From Acephala macrosclerotiorum (Eukaryota; Ascomycota; Leotiomycetes; Helotiales; Mollisiaceae), in the NCBI GenBank assembly GCA_014904845.1, contig MU119429.1, positions 28,406-92,405 on the forward strand: 64,000 nt of DNA, in the 5' to 3' direction. The position numbers and the translations under genes were made by a program. The notes below the pieces were generated by a model, which saw nothing but the letters and a program-made list of their open reading frames with translations, did not search any database and was not told the DNA's origin. Positions 47,203-59,852 of the stretch are shown piece after piece. Each line of letters begins with the position of its first letter. The stretch's first letter is position 1.

Positions 47203-50200
47203 ATGGACGACCCGAAGACTCATGCAAGATTGCCAACGCGCAAAGACTCTGAACAGGAAGAGACGACTCGAGATGGCGCTGATCCACCGCCTAAAAAGCC
47301 TGGATCAAAAGCACAAGGCAGGAAACGGACGAAGACGGGTTGCCTCAGTGAGCTTACCCCGAAACCTGAAAACAATTGAAATTGCTTGCTGACCATATAC
47401 TTCCTCACCAGCCTGCCGGAAACGTCGCATCAAATGTGGGGAAGAAAGACCTGTTTGTCAGAATTGCACCAAGTCAAAACGCCAATGTGAAGGCTACAAC
47501 CAGAGAGTTGTATTCAAAGACCCACTCAACGCCTACCGGCCATCGTTATCAACATCATCTAATTTTGCCTTTCCAGGAGGCATCTCAAGTAATGGCCGGC
47601 ATGGAGAGACCTCAGCCTCTGGGCAAAAGACGACGCCAATTGCCCCGAAACCGCCTAGCACATTCGGGCCTCACTCAAATACTTTCGATTCAAACTCTAT
47701 GTCCTCCCTCCCACTTTCTCCTGGTACTGAACGCAGAGTCTATAACTTCCCTGACCATGCGCCGTCTCGATCATCAAAGCAGCCTATGCCACCTCCTCCC
47801 CCTGCTCAAAGTCGAGCTCCAAGACCTCACGTGGACACCAAGAACCAACCACAAAAGTCTAGCGCTAGAAAGAAATCTTTGCCAGCAGAACAAGTATCTC
47901 ATTATGACTTCAACTCTCTAACCCAAGCGGATGGCAAGCAACCCCCTGTAAGCCCGGCGTGGGTTAGCCCGCTAGGTTGGTCTAGTGGAAATCGTCGTGG
48001 ATCACAGCCAACGTACCCGAGTCCAATGCATGACTATCCCAGAAGGCTCTCAGGAGCGGCAGATTTCTATCAATTCTCTGCTAATTCGGCTTGGGATCCT
48101 TCTAGTGCTAGTACTGCCGCGAGCAATCCTTTCACGTCGATAACATCGAGCGCTACTACTCTGCAGTCGGCTCCGGAGAGTGCAGGTTCATCTGGACCAT
48201 CCGGCAGCTTTGGATACAGTATTAAAAGCCACGAGATGAACCCAATATTCCGGCAAGGATCGATGCTGCTCGGCACGCAACCCGCTCAAGCAGAGTGGAA
48301 CATCAGCCAGCCATGGCCTCTTGACCAACACAACCTGGATATGATAGAAGACGAAGATGATCCATTTGACGTTTCCGACGAAGACGTTGAAATGGGGGAG
48401 AATGATGAGTCTGGGGTATGGCAAGAAGTCGCACAGGATGATCACCTCAAAAATAACGACCTTGGAATCGTGGTGGCCCTCCAAGCTAACCAAGATAACC
48501 ATGGCCTAAGTGTTCGTTCATTCACCTCCTTTATAGACCGGCCGGATATGCTGGCCACTTATGTGCCATCCTCCCAGTCGACCCCTTTGCGCGATCCAAT
48601 GACAGCAAGGATATTCTGTCATTTTGTCAACGTCACAGCTCCAAGCATTTCTATGTTTGAACGACATCCTGCAAATCCATCCCTGATCTTCCAGGGTGCA
48701 TCGGTACCCAAAACACAGCAGCACATATGGACATGTACGTTGCCAAAATACCATATGGATTTATGCACTGACTCTCACCCAGACACTTTCCCAACATTGG
48801 CTCTTCAGAATCCAGCTCTTCTGCACGCAATGCTTGCTATCGCAAGTTTGCATATTGCAAAACTCCAAGGTGGACCGATTACTGCCTCTTACAAGCACTA
48901 TGCGCTTAGTCTTCGTCGAGTTGCAAAGAGCGTCAGCCTTCCATCACGGCGAGGACACCCTGCTACATTGGCCGCAGCGCTGCTGCTGGCTTTTTACGAA
49001 TGTTGGTCGGCGGATCACCAGAAATGGAGTAACCATCTTCTTGGTGCCAGACAGCTAGTGAGAGAGATAGGATTTGCTGAAATAACAAGGTACATCAAGC
49101 GAAAGACAGCCGAGGATCGATTGCAACAAAACCAAGTCGAACACCATTTCGAAGAGAGCCGCTTTCAGCCACACATCGATGAAGTAGACGAACCTCTAGT
49201 TGGAACACTGATGGGAAACAACGTCCGTTATGATCATTATGGCCAAGTTATGGACGAGAACACTCCCGAGCCTGATGAGGACAAGGATTATACCGAAAGG
49301 GATCTGGAGATATACGAGACACAACGTGACTTGTTCTGGTGGTATTGCAAGCAAGATACATATCAGAGTATTCTTGGAGGCGGGCGACTGTTGTAGGTAT
49401 ATACCTGATATGTCGTGATCATGGCGCTGATAATTGCACAGTATGGACTATTCGTTGTGGAGCCACTGCCCTCCAAGAGCGCCTATGGGTAGACTGAACG
49501 CAATGTACGAGCTCTTCGTTGTTTTCTAGAACATTGCTAACAACTAACTAGATATGGGACATTTGACCACTTGATTCTCTTGATGGGCAGACTCGCCAAC
49601 TTTGCCGCCAAGGACCTCAAAAGAAAGCGATTTGCTATAAAGATGAATGGAGGCCGCTGGCAGCCACCCGAATCGATGCGAACACCACCACCAAATAATC
49701 AATCGCTTCCAAATCAAGGGTCGCCTCAAACGCCAAAGATGCAAATGCCAGGCTTCAGTGGCATGGTACCCGATGTTAAGGAGCCAACGCTGCCCATGGG
49801 CTTCGATTCAAGGGATACCTCGCCTCAGAGCAGTACGCAGAGCGACGATGTTGATCTCCAAATTCAGACACAGGAAGCAGAAGAGGAATGGCAGGATATT
49901 CGCAATGCATTCACGGTATTGGAAGAACACTTTGGCGAGGACTTCCAAGCACTAGGTCCTGAATTTTCGACACCAGTGCAAACGCCATTTGGTGAAGCAC
50001 TCCAATATCGAACCTTCAGCATCGCTGGCATTTGGATGAACTACTACATGGCGTTAATTGCCTGTCATCGCGCGCATCCATCTATGCCCCCAGCAGCGAT
50101 GATGGCAGCGGGAATTTCGGCCCGACAGACGACGTTCTTTGCAAACCAGCTTGGTCGCATCGCTGCAGGGATCATTCCTGACTGCAGCATGACTACCTCA

Positions 50201-50660
50201 GTGAGCCCTAGTCTTGGAGCCGCTTTAATAGAATCTTGCACTTGCTTGTTTGTGTCTGGTGTGCAGGTATGTCCATCTCCCCAATCTCCCGTCGAAGTTA
50301 TACTAAACTGTCTAGTATCAAAATGCAGAACAAAGGTCTTGGACGATCTGCAGACTTCGCGATATTGCGCGACTGACAGGTTGGCAGACGGCACTAGCGA
50401 TTGTATCTGGGTGTGAGACTACTTGGGTGAGAACAGGAGAGCTGGGTAAGGGACCACCATATACACGAACGAAAGAAGAGCGAGTAGTTCCGGACATCTG
50501 GTCCAGCTCACGCCGAATCGACAGAGCTTTTGATGGGAAGACTAGCGAGGAGAGACGTCTGGTGGTCGAAAGATCGGACCGAGTGCATCTTGCCATGGGC
50601 GTGCTGAGTCTCGAGGAAGATTTTGAAAGTTTGGATCTGGACAGCACTCGCGGGAACTAA
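47203..50660 (+). CDS. Zn2Cys6 transcription factor (1,082 aa)
   Basis: Fungal binuclear-zinc-cluster regulator. Exons 47203-47347, 47412-49392, 49442-49504, 49552-50266 and 50316-50660 join in phase to 1,082 aa. The cluster spans the first splice junction: C47-x2-C50-x6-C57-x6-C64-x2-C67-x6-C74 (CLTCRKRRIKC, then CQNCTKSKRQC). Residues 80-290 are Ser/Pro-rich and disordered; an acidic patch near 375 (DEDDPFDVSDEDVEMGENDE) may activate transcription. The middle-homology region (LQNPALLHAMLAIASLHIAK, AAALLLAFYECWSADHQKW, HLLGARQLV) matches the Fungal_trans_2 type. It ends with GWQTALAIVSGCETTWV and a charged tail. Target genes unknown; no enzyme cluster lies beside it. Confidence 0.93.
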
Positions 50661-50862
50661 AGAAAAAGGTGTGAACTGTTAGGGTGGGGGAAAATCGATG
50701 CATTTTCGATACCAAACGAAAATGCGGGTTCGTACTTTGACGATTCATGAAACGGCTTATGATGAAAAATGCCAATGTCTCATATTGTCTAAAGGCATCT
50801 TTATTTGCCTCGTAACTCCATTAGTCTGCCATGCCATGCGTTGATAATACAGGTTTGTGCAA

Positions 50863-51852
50863 TCAGTTTGCGGGTAATCTCTCCACAACTGCAGCCATCT
50901 CCTCATCTGTGTAGATTCTGAAACCTTTCTCCTTGGTAACGCTCGCCAGCTGGACGTTCTTCGAGTCGAGCTTCTCCTCCATTACTTGCTTCAATGTCTT
51001 CAGAACCAACGTCTCGGCTTCCTCGATCGTCAAAGACTATGGAATGGGTTAGCTCCAACGAATGCAACAGGTTCTCGGGGTGCGGTAATGTCCCAGAAAC
51101 TGGGGAACATTCGGAAACGTTGCAGGGCTGAAAGACTGGTAATCGAGAATCGTACCTTGTGGAACTCGTTCTGTAACTCAGCTTGTGCACCCTCCGATCC
51201 CGACCCAATAGCCTTCGCATCATATCTGTAGAAAGTTCCGCTGGGCTCTGCATGGTAAAGTTGTGGTCCATCCTCATCATAACCGGCTATCAATAACGCA
51301 ACACCAAACGGTCTGCTCATGATACTCTCCTCACCGTCTGCACCCTCTCCGAATCTCAACGCCAAATCACAGATAGCCTGGGTACAGCTCTCGACTCTCA
51401 GAGGCTCGTTGTAATGGAAAGCGTGGTTTTGCGACTCGACTCGTGCGTGCTCAACCATGGATCGCGCATCGGCTTGCAGTCCGGACATGGCGCACCCAAT
51501 GTGGCGGTCGATTTCGACGATCTTTTCTACGGAGGAGGTCTCGAGGAGGGTGGATGTGACTCGCTTTTCGACACCAAGGACGACTCCTCCGCCTGTTGCA
51601 ACGCCGATAGCGGTTGATCCTAGCTTGATTGCCTCAAGAGAGTATTCGACTTGGAAGAGACGGCCTTCTGGGGAGAAGGTGCTGGGAGAGAGAGTTAGTA
51701 CAGGTATCCAAGGTTGTACAATTGGCAGGCTGGAAAGTGCGGCCTTAACCGATAACGTACTTGATACCCCGATCTGAAGAATATTAGCTGCCAGCCCTGG
51801 GAGCTGTGGGTGGTTTGGAGCACTTACCATATTCTGAACGAGCAATAAACAT
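50863..51852 (-). CDS. PUP2: 20S proteasome subunit alpha-5
   Basis: Structural subunit of the outer ring of the 20S proteasome. Reverse exons 51852-51828 (25 nt), 51773-51761 (13 nt), 51681-51156 and 51036-50863 give 245 aa. The alpha signature is assembled across three exons: [20 protein letters not shown]. It continues with [35 protein letters not shown] and [20 protein letters not shown]. The last exon reads [20 protein letters not shown] and ends [18 protein letters not shown]. Each junction restores the frame exactly. The stop is 203 bp from the convergent transcription factor stop. Confidence 0.96.
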
Positions 51853-52220
51853 CTTGAAGTTTCACGGGAGTAATGGTCTGTGTTCGAGATGGAAAGATTT
51901 GATGAGAAGCTGCAGAAACGTCGGCAGAGTCTCGTGAAACGTTATTGAGAGAGAACAGAGAGATATTGTGTAGACTTGACAGCTTGAGAGTCTTGGAGCT
52001 GTGCTCGTCCAGGCAGGCTGGTACGCGGAAGCCCAAATTAAGGTTTATACACTTGTCCTAATAGAGACTAGACCAAAAGGAACGCGCTTCCTACGCGACA
52101 ACCAGTTGCAGCAGTCTGAAGTCAACAGAGGATTGTTGTCACAACTCCACCACTTTTTGCTTTCTTGATGTTCCTTGCGAGTTCAACATTCTTGCATCAG
52201 AAGGTACAAATGTGACGGTC
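51853..52220. promoter_or_regulatory. Bidirectional promoter, PUP2 / GCP2
   Basis: 368 bp between divergent starts. An ATG at 52209 is followed at once by TGA, giving a minimal upstream ORF just before the GCP2 start at 52221. Confidence 0.55.
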
Positions 52221-55117
52221 ATGTCTTCTTCGTCCAACACCAGGGTATCGTCGCGGACTGAAAAGAGGACTGCGACTGATAATGGAAATATACAACCCCG
52301 CGCTCCATCTGCGCAGCAGGAACGAGGAAGCAAGAATGACAGGCTAGATCCACGACGGACACAATCACCTCAACCTTCTGCAGCATCTGGCACTACCCAT
52401 CGGACAATAACGTCAGGCACACAGCGCACAAACAGAAATGTAGAGGAAAGACGGACAGAGAGAGTTCAGGCTACGACAAGAGAGACTGTGACTTCTAGGA
52501 CAAGAAGTCCAGAGAGACCACATCCCTCGGCGCAACAGACGGGGGGGACAAGACCATCTGAACCAAGCAGAGCCTATTCTGAGAACTCTCGGCCAAGGTC
52601 GAGCAAAGCGGAAGCACCAGCAGGTATGACTTGTCCATTCCCTCAAGTCATGAAAGTCCGGGATACTAATACTCCTCCCCTCAGTACCATGGAACCCAGA
52701 GGTCTCGCTAGTACCGCATACAAGTGCGCCGCTTGCATCACGAATAACGATTCCACCACTCGCATCTCAAGCTCCTCAATCATTACAGCCGAAACCACTC
52801 ATCGAATTGTCTCTAGAGCTCCAAGAAGCTGCTATACTGGAAGATCTTCTTATGGTGTTCATGGGCTACGAGGGACAATATGTTCGATTTACCAAGGGAT
52901 ACAATCCTTCGGTCGAGAAGGACCGGCTAGAGGGCCCTGGCTTCAAGATTCTCCCAGGATTAGATCCCAGTTTGCAGGACCTCACCACGAGTATGTTAAA
53001 GATGGCCACCCATTATGGCGCGGTAGAAGCTTTCGTGGAAGTCCAAAGCCGGGAAGAATTTGGTGCCGTCAATCATGCCCTTTGCGCCGCCATTAGAAAG
53101 CTACTCCAGGACTACTTGATTCTCATTGCACAACTAGAAACACAATTTCTAACGAACCCTTCTTTCACCTTGCAGGTTCTGAATCTCCATACGCTCCCTA
53201 CCAGTCATATGATGTTCCAGCTCTACTCTCTGGCCCGTGAGATACTAAAACGAAACTCCCTATTAGAGGACGAAGACTCGGATGACGGGCTTGATGATTT
53301 TGAGAATATCTTGGAAAGCTTGAGAGAGGGCGGAGATTTAGGACCCGGAAACATCCCTGGAAAGAAGATATGTAAGGGTGGTAGTGTTCTTGGTTTGATT
53401 ACAAAGCGGTTAGAGACAATGTCTGGAGATCCAGCTGCGCGGTCACTTCTTACCGCATTACTGCGGGACGCCAGTCGTCCCTACATGATGATGCTGAATG
53501 AGTGGCTTCACCATGGAAGCATTAAAGACCCTCATGCGGAATTCCTAGTGAGAGAACAAAAGAGCATCAGAAGAGAGAGGCTTGAAGAAGATTATACGGA
53601 CGAGTACTGGGAGAGGAGGTACACCATTCGAGATTATGACGTCCCACCGCAGCTTGAAGGTGTTAAGGAGAAGGTGCTGTTGGCTGGCAAATATCTGAAT
53701 GTTGTTCGAGAATGTGGTGGTGTTGATGTGAGCAAGGCCGTCGCCGATGTACCACGATCCTTCGACGACAATCGATTTCTGGACAACGTCAACAGTGCCT
53801 ATGCTCATGCAAATCAGTCGTTGCTTGAGCTGTTACTCACAACTCATGCGCTTCCGGCTCGCTTGAGATCACTCAAACACTACTTCTTCCTGGACCGATC
53901 CGACTTCTTCTCCTATTTCCTTGAACTTGGTACATCTGAGCTTCGGAAACCAGTCAAGAATGTCAATACTAGCAAACTCCAGTCACTACTTGATTTAGTA
54001 CTCCGACAGCCTGGTAGTGTCGCTGCCCAAGATCCGTTCAAGGAAGACATCAAGGTCGAGATGAATGAGATCAGCTTAACGAATTCTCTTACGAGGGTTG
54101 TCAACATCTCAGGAATCGACCAAGGTGAAACTTTACAAACTCCAGCCTCCCAACCCACCAACGAGAGCGACAAGGCTGCTGTTGGGTTTACTTCTCTACA
54201 ACTCGACTATTCCGTGCCATTTCCTGTGTCTCTCGTTATCAGTAGGAAAACTGTGTGGAGATATCAAGCACTATTTCGGTACTTGCTTTCTCTCCGCTAC
54301 CTTGAGCAGCAACTTGTCTCATGTTGGCAAACCCACAATAGGGCAGCAAGTTGGTCTCACAAGAGCTCAAACAAGGATGTGGAGATGTGGAAGCGACGTG
54401 TCTTTACACTACGTGCGCGCATGCTTGTTTTCGTCCAACAATTGCTATACTTCTGTACGGCAGAGGTCATTGAGCCAAACTGGCAAGCCTTGATGGCCAG
54501 GCTCAAGACGAAAGAGGACAGCAAAGATGGCACGACTCCCGTCCGAACAGTTGATGAGCTCATGCAAGATCACGTTGACTTTCTCGATACCTGCTTGAAA
54601 GAGTGCATGCTCACCAACAGCAGGCTGCTGAGGGTATGTTCAAAATTCACTCGCGCATATGCTATCATGTACTAATGATGACATGCAGATCCACTCCAAG
54701 TTAATGCAGACGTGCACTTTTTTCGCGACATACACTGGATGGCTCTCACGAGAGCTGGAGAAGGCTGACCCTGATTTATCTGGCACCGAAAAGCCAGGTC
54801 AAATGAGCAAGCAAGAATGGGAGCGCTATCAGGCTGATCGAAACCAGAGGCACGGTGACTCCACGGCATCGAATGCCTCTGCGACGGCTTCAACTGAGGC
54901 AGCTCGACTTGAAAAGCTTGAAAAGCTATTTGAGATCATCAAAAAATACGAGGTCAACTTTAGCAGGCATTTGCAGATATTGCTAGATGCGCTGAATCAC
55001 TACGCGGCAACAGAGACGGTCGTGCTTCTGGGCTTGTGCGCCAGGTTGTCCACGGCGAACCAAGGTACACAATACAGTGGGTTGAGGGCCGATGAGGACG
55101 GTGCTTCTCATGGATAA
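52221..55117 (+). CDS. Gamma-tubulin complex component 2 (Spc97/GCP2)
   Basis: Subunit of the gamma-tubulin small complex that nucleates microtubules at spindle pole bodies. Exons 52221-52623, 52685-54633 and 54689-55117 give 926 aa in phase. Residues 1-135 are a disordered Ser/Thr/Arg-rich leader. VPWNPEVSL follows the first junction. The GRIP1 region begins at ELQEAAILEDLLMVFMGYEG and RFTKGYNP, then HYGAVEAFVEVQSREEFGAV. GRIP2 includes LRSLKHYFFLDRSDFFSYFL, LDYSVPFPVSLVISRKTVWR, YQALFRYLLSLRYLEQQL and LMQDHVDFLDTCLKECMLT. The end is HYAATETVVLLGLCARL. It is divergent from PUP2. The start follows a two-codon upstream ORF. Confidence 0.95.
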
Positions 55118-56282
55118 ATAATGAGATATGAATACTTGAAGTAGTTTGTTAGGGAGTGGGAGCCTGTGATACCCATGAGAGAGGTCTTGAACCGGAGTAT
55201 ATAGAGAAGTGGCGTTCTTAGGATGCTGACGTACATGGTAAAAGCTGAGGACTAACACTTTTCACTGCGACGCAATGACTGATACCCAGATATGTTGAAT
55301 ATCAAAGTGTTCATCAAATTGATTTGGTCTTACGAACGGATCGCTAATGTACGAGATTGTTTGCTAACTTCTAACTTCTAACTTCTAACTTCTAACTTCT
55401 AACTTCTAACAACTTCTAAACTTCTAACTTCTAACTTCTAACTTCTAACGTTAGAAGGCTGACGATGAGGCCTCAATCGGACGTTGGTACCACTCGGGAG
55501 TGATCCCGGGAGGCAAGCAGTTTGTTTGGCCAACCCGACGGCTATTCAGGAACGCCTGCGATTGTACTGGAGGCTCCTCTTCCCTCTGGACAGCTGAAGC
55601 CAATCGGTTCGTAAGGAATGTCCCTGTCCCTGATTCTCGGATTTCCTCCATCAACGAGATTGCACGTGATGCGGTACTTGTACCAATAGAAGTGTAAAAT
55701 GCCCTGCCCCTCCCCCACCAAGAAAACAAAACGCTCATATGCATCGTGGGCCGGCAAACTTCAAGTTGTACAGCACTGGGCCATCGCACAAAACATAGCA
55801 CATTGGTGAGATGCAATGCGGTGTGCTGCCAGCAGATAAGTCGTGGCTCATTCTGTGCGTTTCATTGCTCTGAATAAAAAGTTTTCTTCACCCCCACATT
55901 GTACTACTGACCTCATCAGTTAGGACCTAGGAGACATCCCAAGCAGATCCCTGTCGCTCGACACCGCTCGCCGGTCCGGCCTTTTCCAAATTTGCCCACT
56001 CAAGCACACTCTCTTCACCTCCTCTCATCATCTTCCTCCCTCCCTACACCCCACAACTTTCCTTAGATATCGTCGTATATGCTGCGAGAAGTAGCAGATC
56101 GGTGGGCCCGGAAAAGATATTTCGGCTAGCGCTGGCTGCCGTCAGAGAATCAAGTTGCACATTTTCATAGTCAACAAGGTGCGTGGTTTTCCAGATCTTC
56201 TCTCTGGAATATTGCTAACAGGTCTTAGACTAATAGATTGCTTTCCTAGACCTAGTATCGACTTGAGCTTTTCGCCGCAAAC
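55118..56282. other. Intergenic region with a heptamer array
   Basis: 1.2 kb between GCP2 and MTHFR. Reverse ORFs at 55451-55816 and 55542-55757 lack ATG support or motifs, and I do not call them. The last ~250 bp hold the MTHFR promoter and 5' UTR, with a possible leader intron ending TTTCCTAG near 56249. Confidence 0.45.
55364..55450. repeat. Heptamer tandem repeat (CTAACTT)n
   Basis: About twelve copies of a 7-bp unit with two small interruptions (ACAACTTC and AAACTTC). The array ends inside a perfect 16-bp palindrome, CTTCTAACGTTAGAAG (55442-55457). Confidence 0.95.
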
Positions 56283-58202
56283 ATGCATATCAAGGAGATG
56301 CTGGCTGGTGCTGAGCCGTCAGGCTATCCAACCTTCTCATTTGAATTCTTTCCTCCCAAGACAGCTCAAGGTGTACAAAATTTATACGAGCGAATGGATC
56401 TCATGAGAGGGTTCGGGCCAATTTTTATCGACATTACTTGGGGAGCAGGAGGACGACTGGCACAACTAACTTGCGAGATGGTCAGCGTAGCCCAAGCACA
56501 ATATGGACTGGAGACATGCATGCATCTTACATGCACCGATATGGGCGAAAACAAAGTCAACGAGGCCCTCAATAACGCTTATAAAGCTGGGTGTACGAAC
56601 ATTCTGGCGCTCCGTGGTGACCCACCGAGAGAGAAGGAGAAGTGGGAAGCTACTGAGGGGGGGTTCCAATACGCAAAGGATCTTGTCAGGCACATTCGAC
56701 AGAGATACGGCAAACATTTTGACATTGGCGTTGCTGGATATCCCGAGGGCTGCGATGACCAAAAGGATGAAGAAATTCTTCTTGATCATCTGAAAGAAAA
56801 AGTGGACGCCGGGGCTACATTTATCGTTACGCAGATGTTCTACGATGCAGACAACTTCGTTCGGTGGGTTTCACAGGTCAGAGCCAAGGGCATCACCGTT
56901 CCGATTATTCCTGGAATCATGCCAATCAGCACCTACGCAAGTTTTTTGCGGCGAGCAAATCACATGGGTTGCAAGATCCCACCAGAATGGAGTGCAGCTT
57001 TGGAGGACGTCAAGAACGACGATGCCGCCGTCCGAAGTATTGGCACTGGTCTTGTGGCAGAAATGTGTCGCAAAATTTTGAAAGCCGGGATTCACCACCT
57101 GCACTTCTATACCATGAATCTGGCACAGGCTACCCGCATGGTTTTGGAGGAACTGGACTTGATGCCGTCTGAGCACCGACCACTTAAACAAGCCTTGCCT
57201 TGGAGACAATCGCTGGGGCTCGGCCGCCGCGACGAGGACGTGCGTCCAATTTTCTGGAAGAACCGAAACAAGTCATACGTTACGAGAACTCAAGACTGGG
57301 ACGAATTCCCCAATGGCAGGTGGGGTGATGCGAGATCACCTGCTTTTGGAGAACTCGATGCCTATGATATCGGGCTTAAGGGTACCAATGAACAAAACCG
57401 CAAACTTTGGGGCGAACCAAAGACCATCAAGGATATCGCTGATATATTCGTCAAGTACTTGGAGAAGGGAGTCGACAGTCTGCCATGGAGCGAGGCGCCA
57501 ATCTCTAGCGAAGCTGACTCCATCAAGGCAGATCTGATCAGTCTAAATCAGCGTGGTTTCCTTACCATCAACTCTCAGCCAGCAGTCAATGGTGCTAAGT
57601 CTACTGACCCGGTCTATGGATGGGGACCACACAAAGGATACGTCTATCAAAAGGCATATTTGGAGCTCTTAGTTCCTCCTAACCTGATTGATGAGTTGAT
57701 CGCGCGGATTGAACGTCACCCTGAAATGACCTATTATGCGGTCAGCAAGTCGGAGTTGGCTACCCTGAAGACCAACTCCCCAGAGGGGCCAAACGCCGTG
57801 ACATGGGGTGTCTTCCCGGGCAAGGAAATCGTTCAGCCGACTATCGTCGAGCGGATCAGTTTCCTGGCATGGAAAGATGAAGCCTTCCGACTGGGAACAG
57901 ATTGGGCACGCTGCCACTCCTTTCTTAGCCCAAGTCGCCATCTGATTGAGCACATGATGGGAACTTGGTTCCTTGTAAATATTGGTAAGAATGCCCTTGA
58001 CTTTGTATCTGCTGTTCCGTGCTAACGTCTTCAATCAGTCCACAACGATTTCCACCAAAGCCACGGCATCTTTCCCTTATTCCATGGACTGAAGGTAGAG
58101 GACTTAGACAAGGAGTTCGAGGTTGTTACAACAAACGGCGAGCATTCGGAGACGAACGGCGTTAATGGGATTGAGGACACAGCACCAACGAATGGTGCGT
58201 GA
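56283..58202 (+). CDS. MET13: Methylenetetrahydrofolate reductase
   Basis: FAD enzyme reducing 5,10-methylene-THF to 5-methyl-THF, the methyl donor for methionine. Exons 56283-57984 and 58039-58202 give 621 aa; one 54-nt intron. Catalytic domain: residues 1-300, starting MHIKEMLAGAEPSGYPTFSF with the catalytic Glu at about 21 (SFEFFPPK); IDITWGAGGR, MHLTCTDMGENKVNEAL, NILALRGDPPRE and the VTQMFYDADNF and HFYTMNLAQAT strands. The C-terminal regulatory half of eukaryotic MTHFR includes DEFPNGRWGDARSPAFGEL, YGWGPHKGYVYQKAYLE and SFLAWKDEAFRLGTDWA. The end after the junction is VHNDFHQSHGIFPLFHGL. Of the two yeast isozymes this looks like the Met13 type, by inference. Confidence 0.96.
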
Positions 58203-58535
58203 GGTCATAAACATTCCTGACGAGGTAGATGACGATGCCATGTTTTCTTTGGATGATTTGCATTGCATTCTAGCGCGGTGTTTGGGGGCAAACTTCAACA
58301 AGTTTGGCGTTATAAAGCCGAAGATCTCAACGATCTCGCTTGGTGAAAAAAGCAAAGGATCCTGCATAGAGGCCAGAGTAGGGCAAGAAAACGCCTTCAA
58401 CGGCTTTACATAGCCAACACAGTACGCAATATTCATTGCAAGCAAATTACAATCTCTCATTTTCCGTACACCAATTTTTCCAGCCATGCCATGTAAACCA
58501 TTGATTCATCGCCAAACAAGTTGAAGAGACCTGCC
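58203..58535. other. Convergent 3' spacer
   Basis: 333 bp between the MTHFR stop and the end of the oxidoreductase relic; no feature. Confidence 0.5.
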
Positions 58536-59127
58536 CTAGATCTGATCCGAAATCCGACAAACAAGTCTTTCTCCGCTCACTTCTTTCCGCCTCGGAGCAT
58601 TAATCGCACCTTGCGCTCTTTCTTTTGGAGTCTTGCCCTCGATGATGCGATACTTATTCGACTTTACAATACCCTCAGCCAGTAATGTTGGCATAATCTC
58701 CGGCTGCAGCTTCTCCCCGAAGAGTTCATTCTATACCAGGTCAGTCCTCTATCAGATAGGGATCCTGCAAGAGCATTCCTTCAACGATTTCTATGCTTAC
58801 GTTCAAGTAGAAATGCGTTCTGACACCACGAGCAACAACACCGTCGGCCCAGTCCACCGAATCCTCTACACTCATTCCGTACTCTGGCGCCTCGGTCTCA
58901 CTGGCATCGTTGATAATGACCGGCAACAACACAGCGACTTTAGCTCCCTTCTTCACAACAAACTTTGGCAACCAAAGGTCCCACTCTCTGGATTACAGAG
59001 TGGGCGAATGATATCATAAAGATTTAGACTGACACTGCTGTTAAAAATGATCAAGCAAGTAACTCACCTGAATAACGTCGAGGACAGCACGTGGTGCAAC
59101 AGACACAACAGCGGCATGAGCAGACAT
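58536..59127 (-). pseudogene. Zinc-type (MDR) oxidoreductase relic with a large internal deletion
   Basis: Reverse strand. ATG 59127 begins MSAHAAVVSVAPRAVLDVIQ, the usual start of toxD-like medium-chain dehydrogenase/reductases. After about 130 nt the reading resumes in the C-terminal half: LPKFVVKKGAKVAVLLPVI, WADGVVARGVRTHFYLN. A GT-AG intron follows, then NELFGEKLQPEIMPTLLAEG, NKYRIIEGKTPKERAQ and RRKEVSGERLV to a TAG at 58538-58536. The roughly 200 residues between, including the nucleotide-binding fold, are absent, whereas all edges remain recognisable. A short protein could still be made but could not bind cofactor. It lies at the border between core genes and the repeat-rich end. The MDR assignment is by family memory of these motifs. 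Confidence 0.72.
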
Positions 59128-59442
59128 GATTGGTAACAGACGAAGAAGTAACAACACTTGATTCCATCTTGAAACCAAGATTACTGAGTACTTTCAGACT
59201 TTGGATCTCTTATATAGACTTCCTCGACCATGATTTCAAATCAAAGGAGTACAAGTGAAAATAGTCGAAATATTTGCCGGGGTTCAGATCAGAACGGCGC
59301 ACCCCAACGAAATGAGCCCTGATTCGACATTTTGTTTAAGAGCCGGCCTCTTCGGGAGTAATTTCTCGGGAGTGTATGAAGTTCTAAGTGCCTAATCCTT
59401 CGAACTATCTGGAACTCTGCTTGCCTATTTATCCGACTTTTA

Positions 59443-59730
59443 AGCAGACTAACCCTTAAGCAGACTAACCTTTACGCAAACCAACCCTTAAGCGGACTAA
59501 GCTTCGAGCAAACCAAACCTCGAACAGACTAAACCTCGAGCAGACCGACCTTTAAGTAGATCAACCTCGAATAGACAAACTTCGAGCAAACCAACCTTTA
59601 AGCAGACTAAACTTCGAATAAACAAACCTCGAGCAGACCAAACTTAGAGCAAACCAAACCTCGAATAGACGACTGAGTAGACCCAACTCGAGCAGACAAA
59701 CCTCGATCAGATCAAACCTCGAGCAGACCA
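59443..59730. repeat. 15-16-bp minisatellite inside the TIR element
   Basis: About 18 degenerate units with consensus near AAACCTCGAGCAGACC; early units carry CTTAAGCAGACTAACC variants. Units vary at a few fixed positions (TCGA versus TTAA, CAGAC versus CAAAC). Confidence 0.9.
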
Positions 59731-59852
59731 TCTTTACTATGATTTATAGAGGCCTAATACGCCCTCAATAGACGCATCAGACTCGGCTTCTGTTGACCTA
59801 ATACATCGGAGACATGGAGTTGCACTTTGTGCTAGTAAGATTTGTCTTCAAT

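Noticed and set aside
55364..55450. Interstitial telomere repeat
   Set aside because: The unit is CTAACTT (AAGTTAG), not the fungal TTAGGG, and lacks G-runs.
55451..55816. 121-codon reverse ORF with a plausible-looking peptide
   Set aside because: No ATG at its start, no motif, and another frame of equal quality overlaps it.
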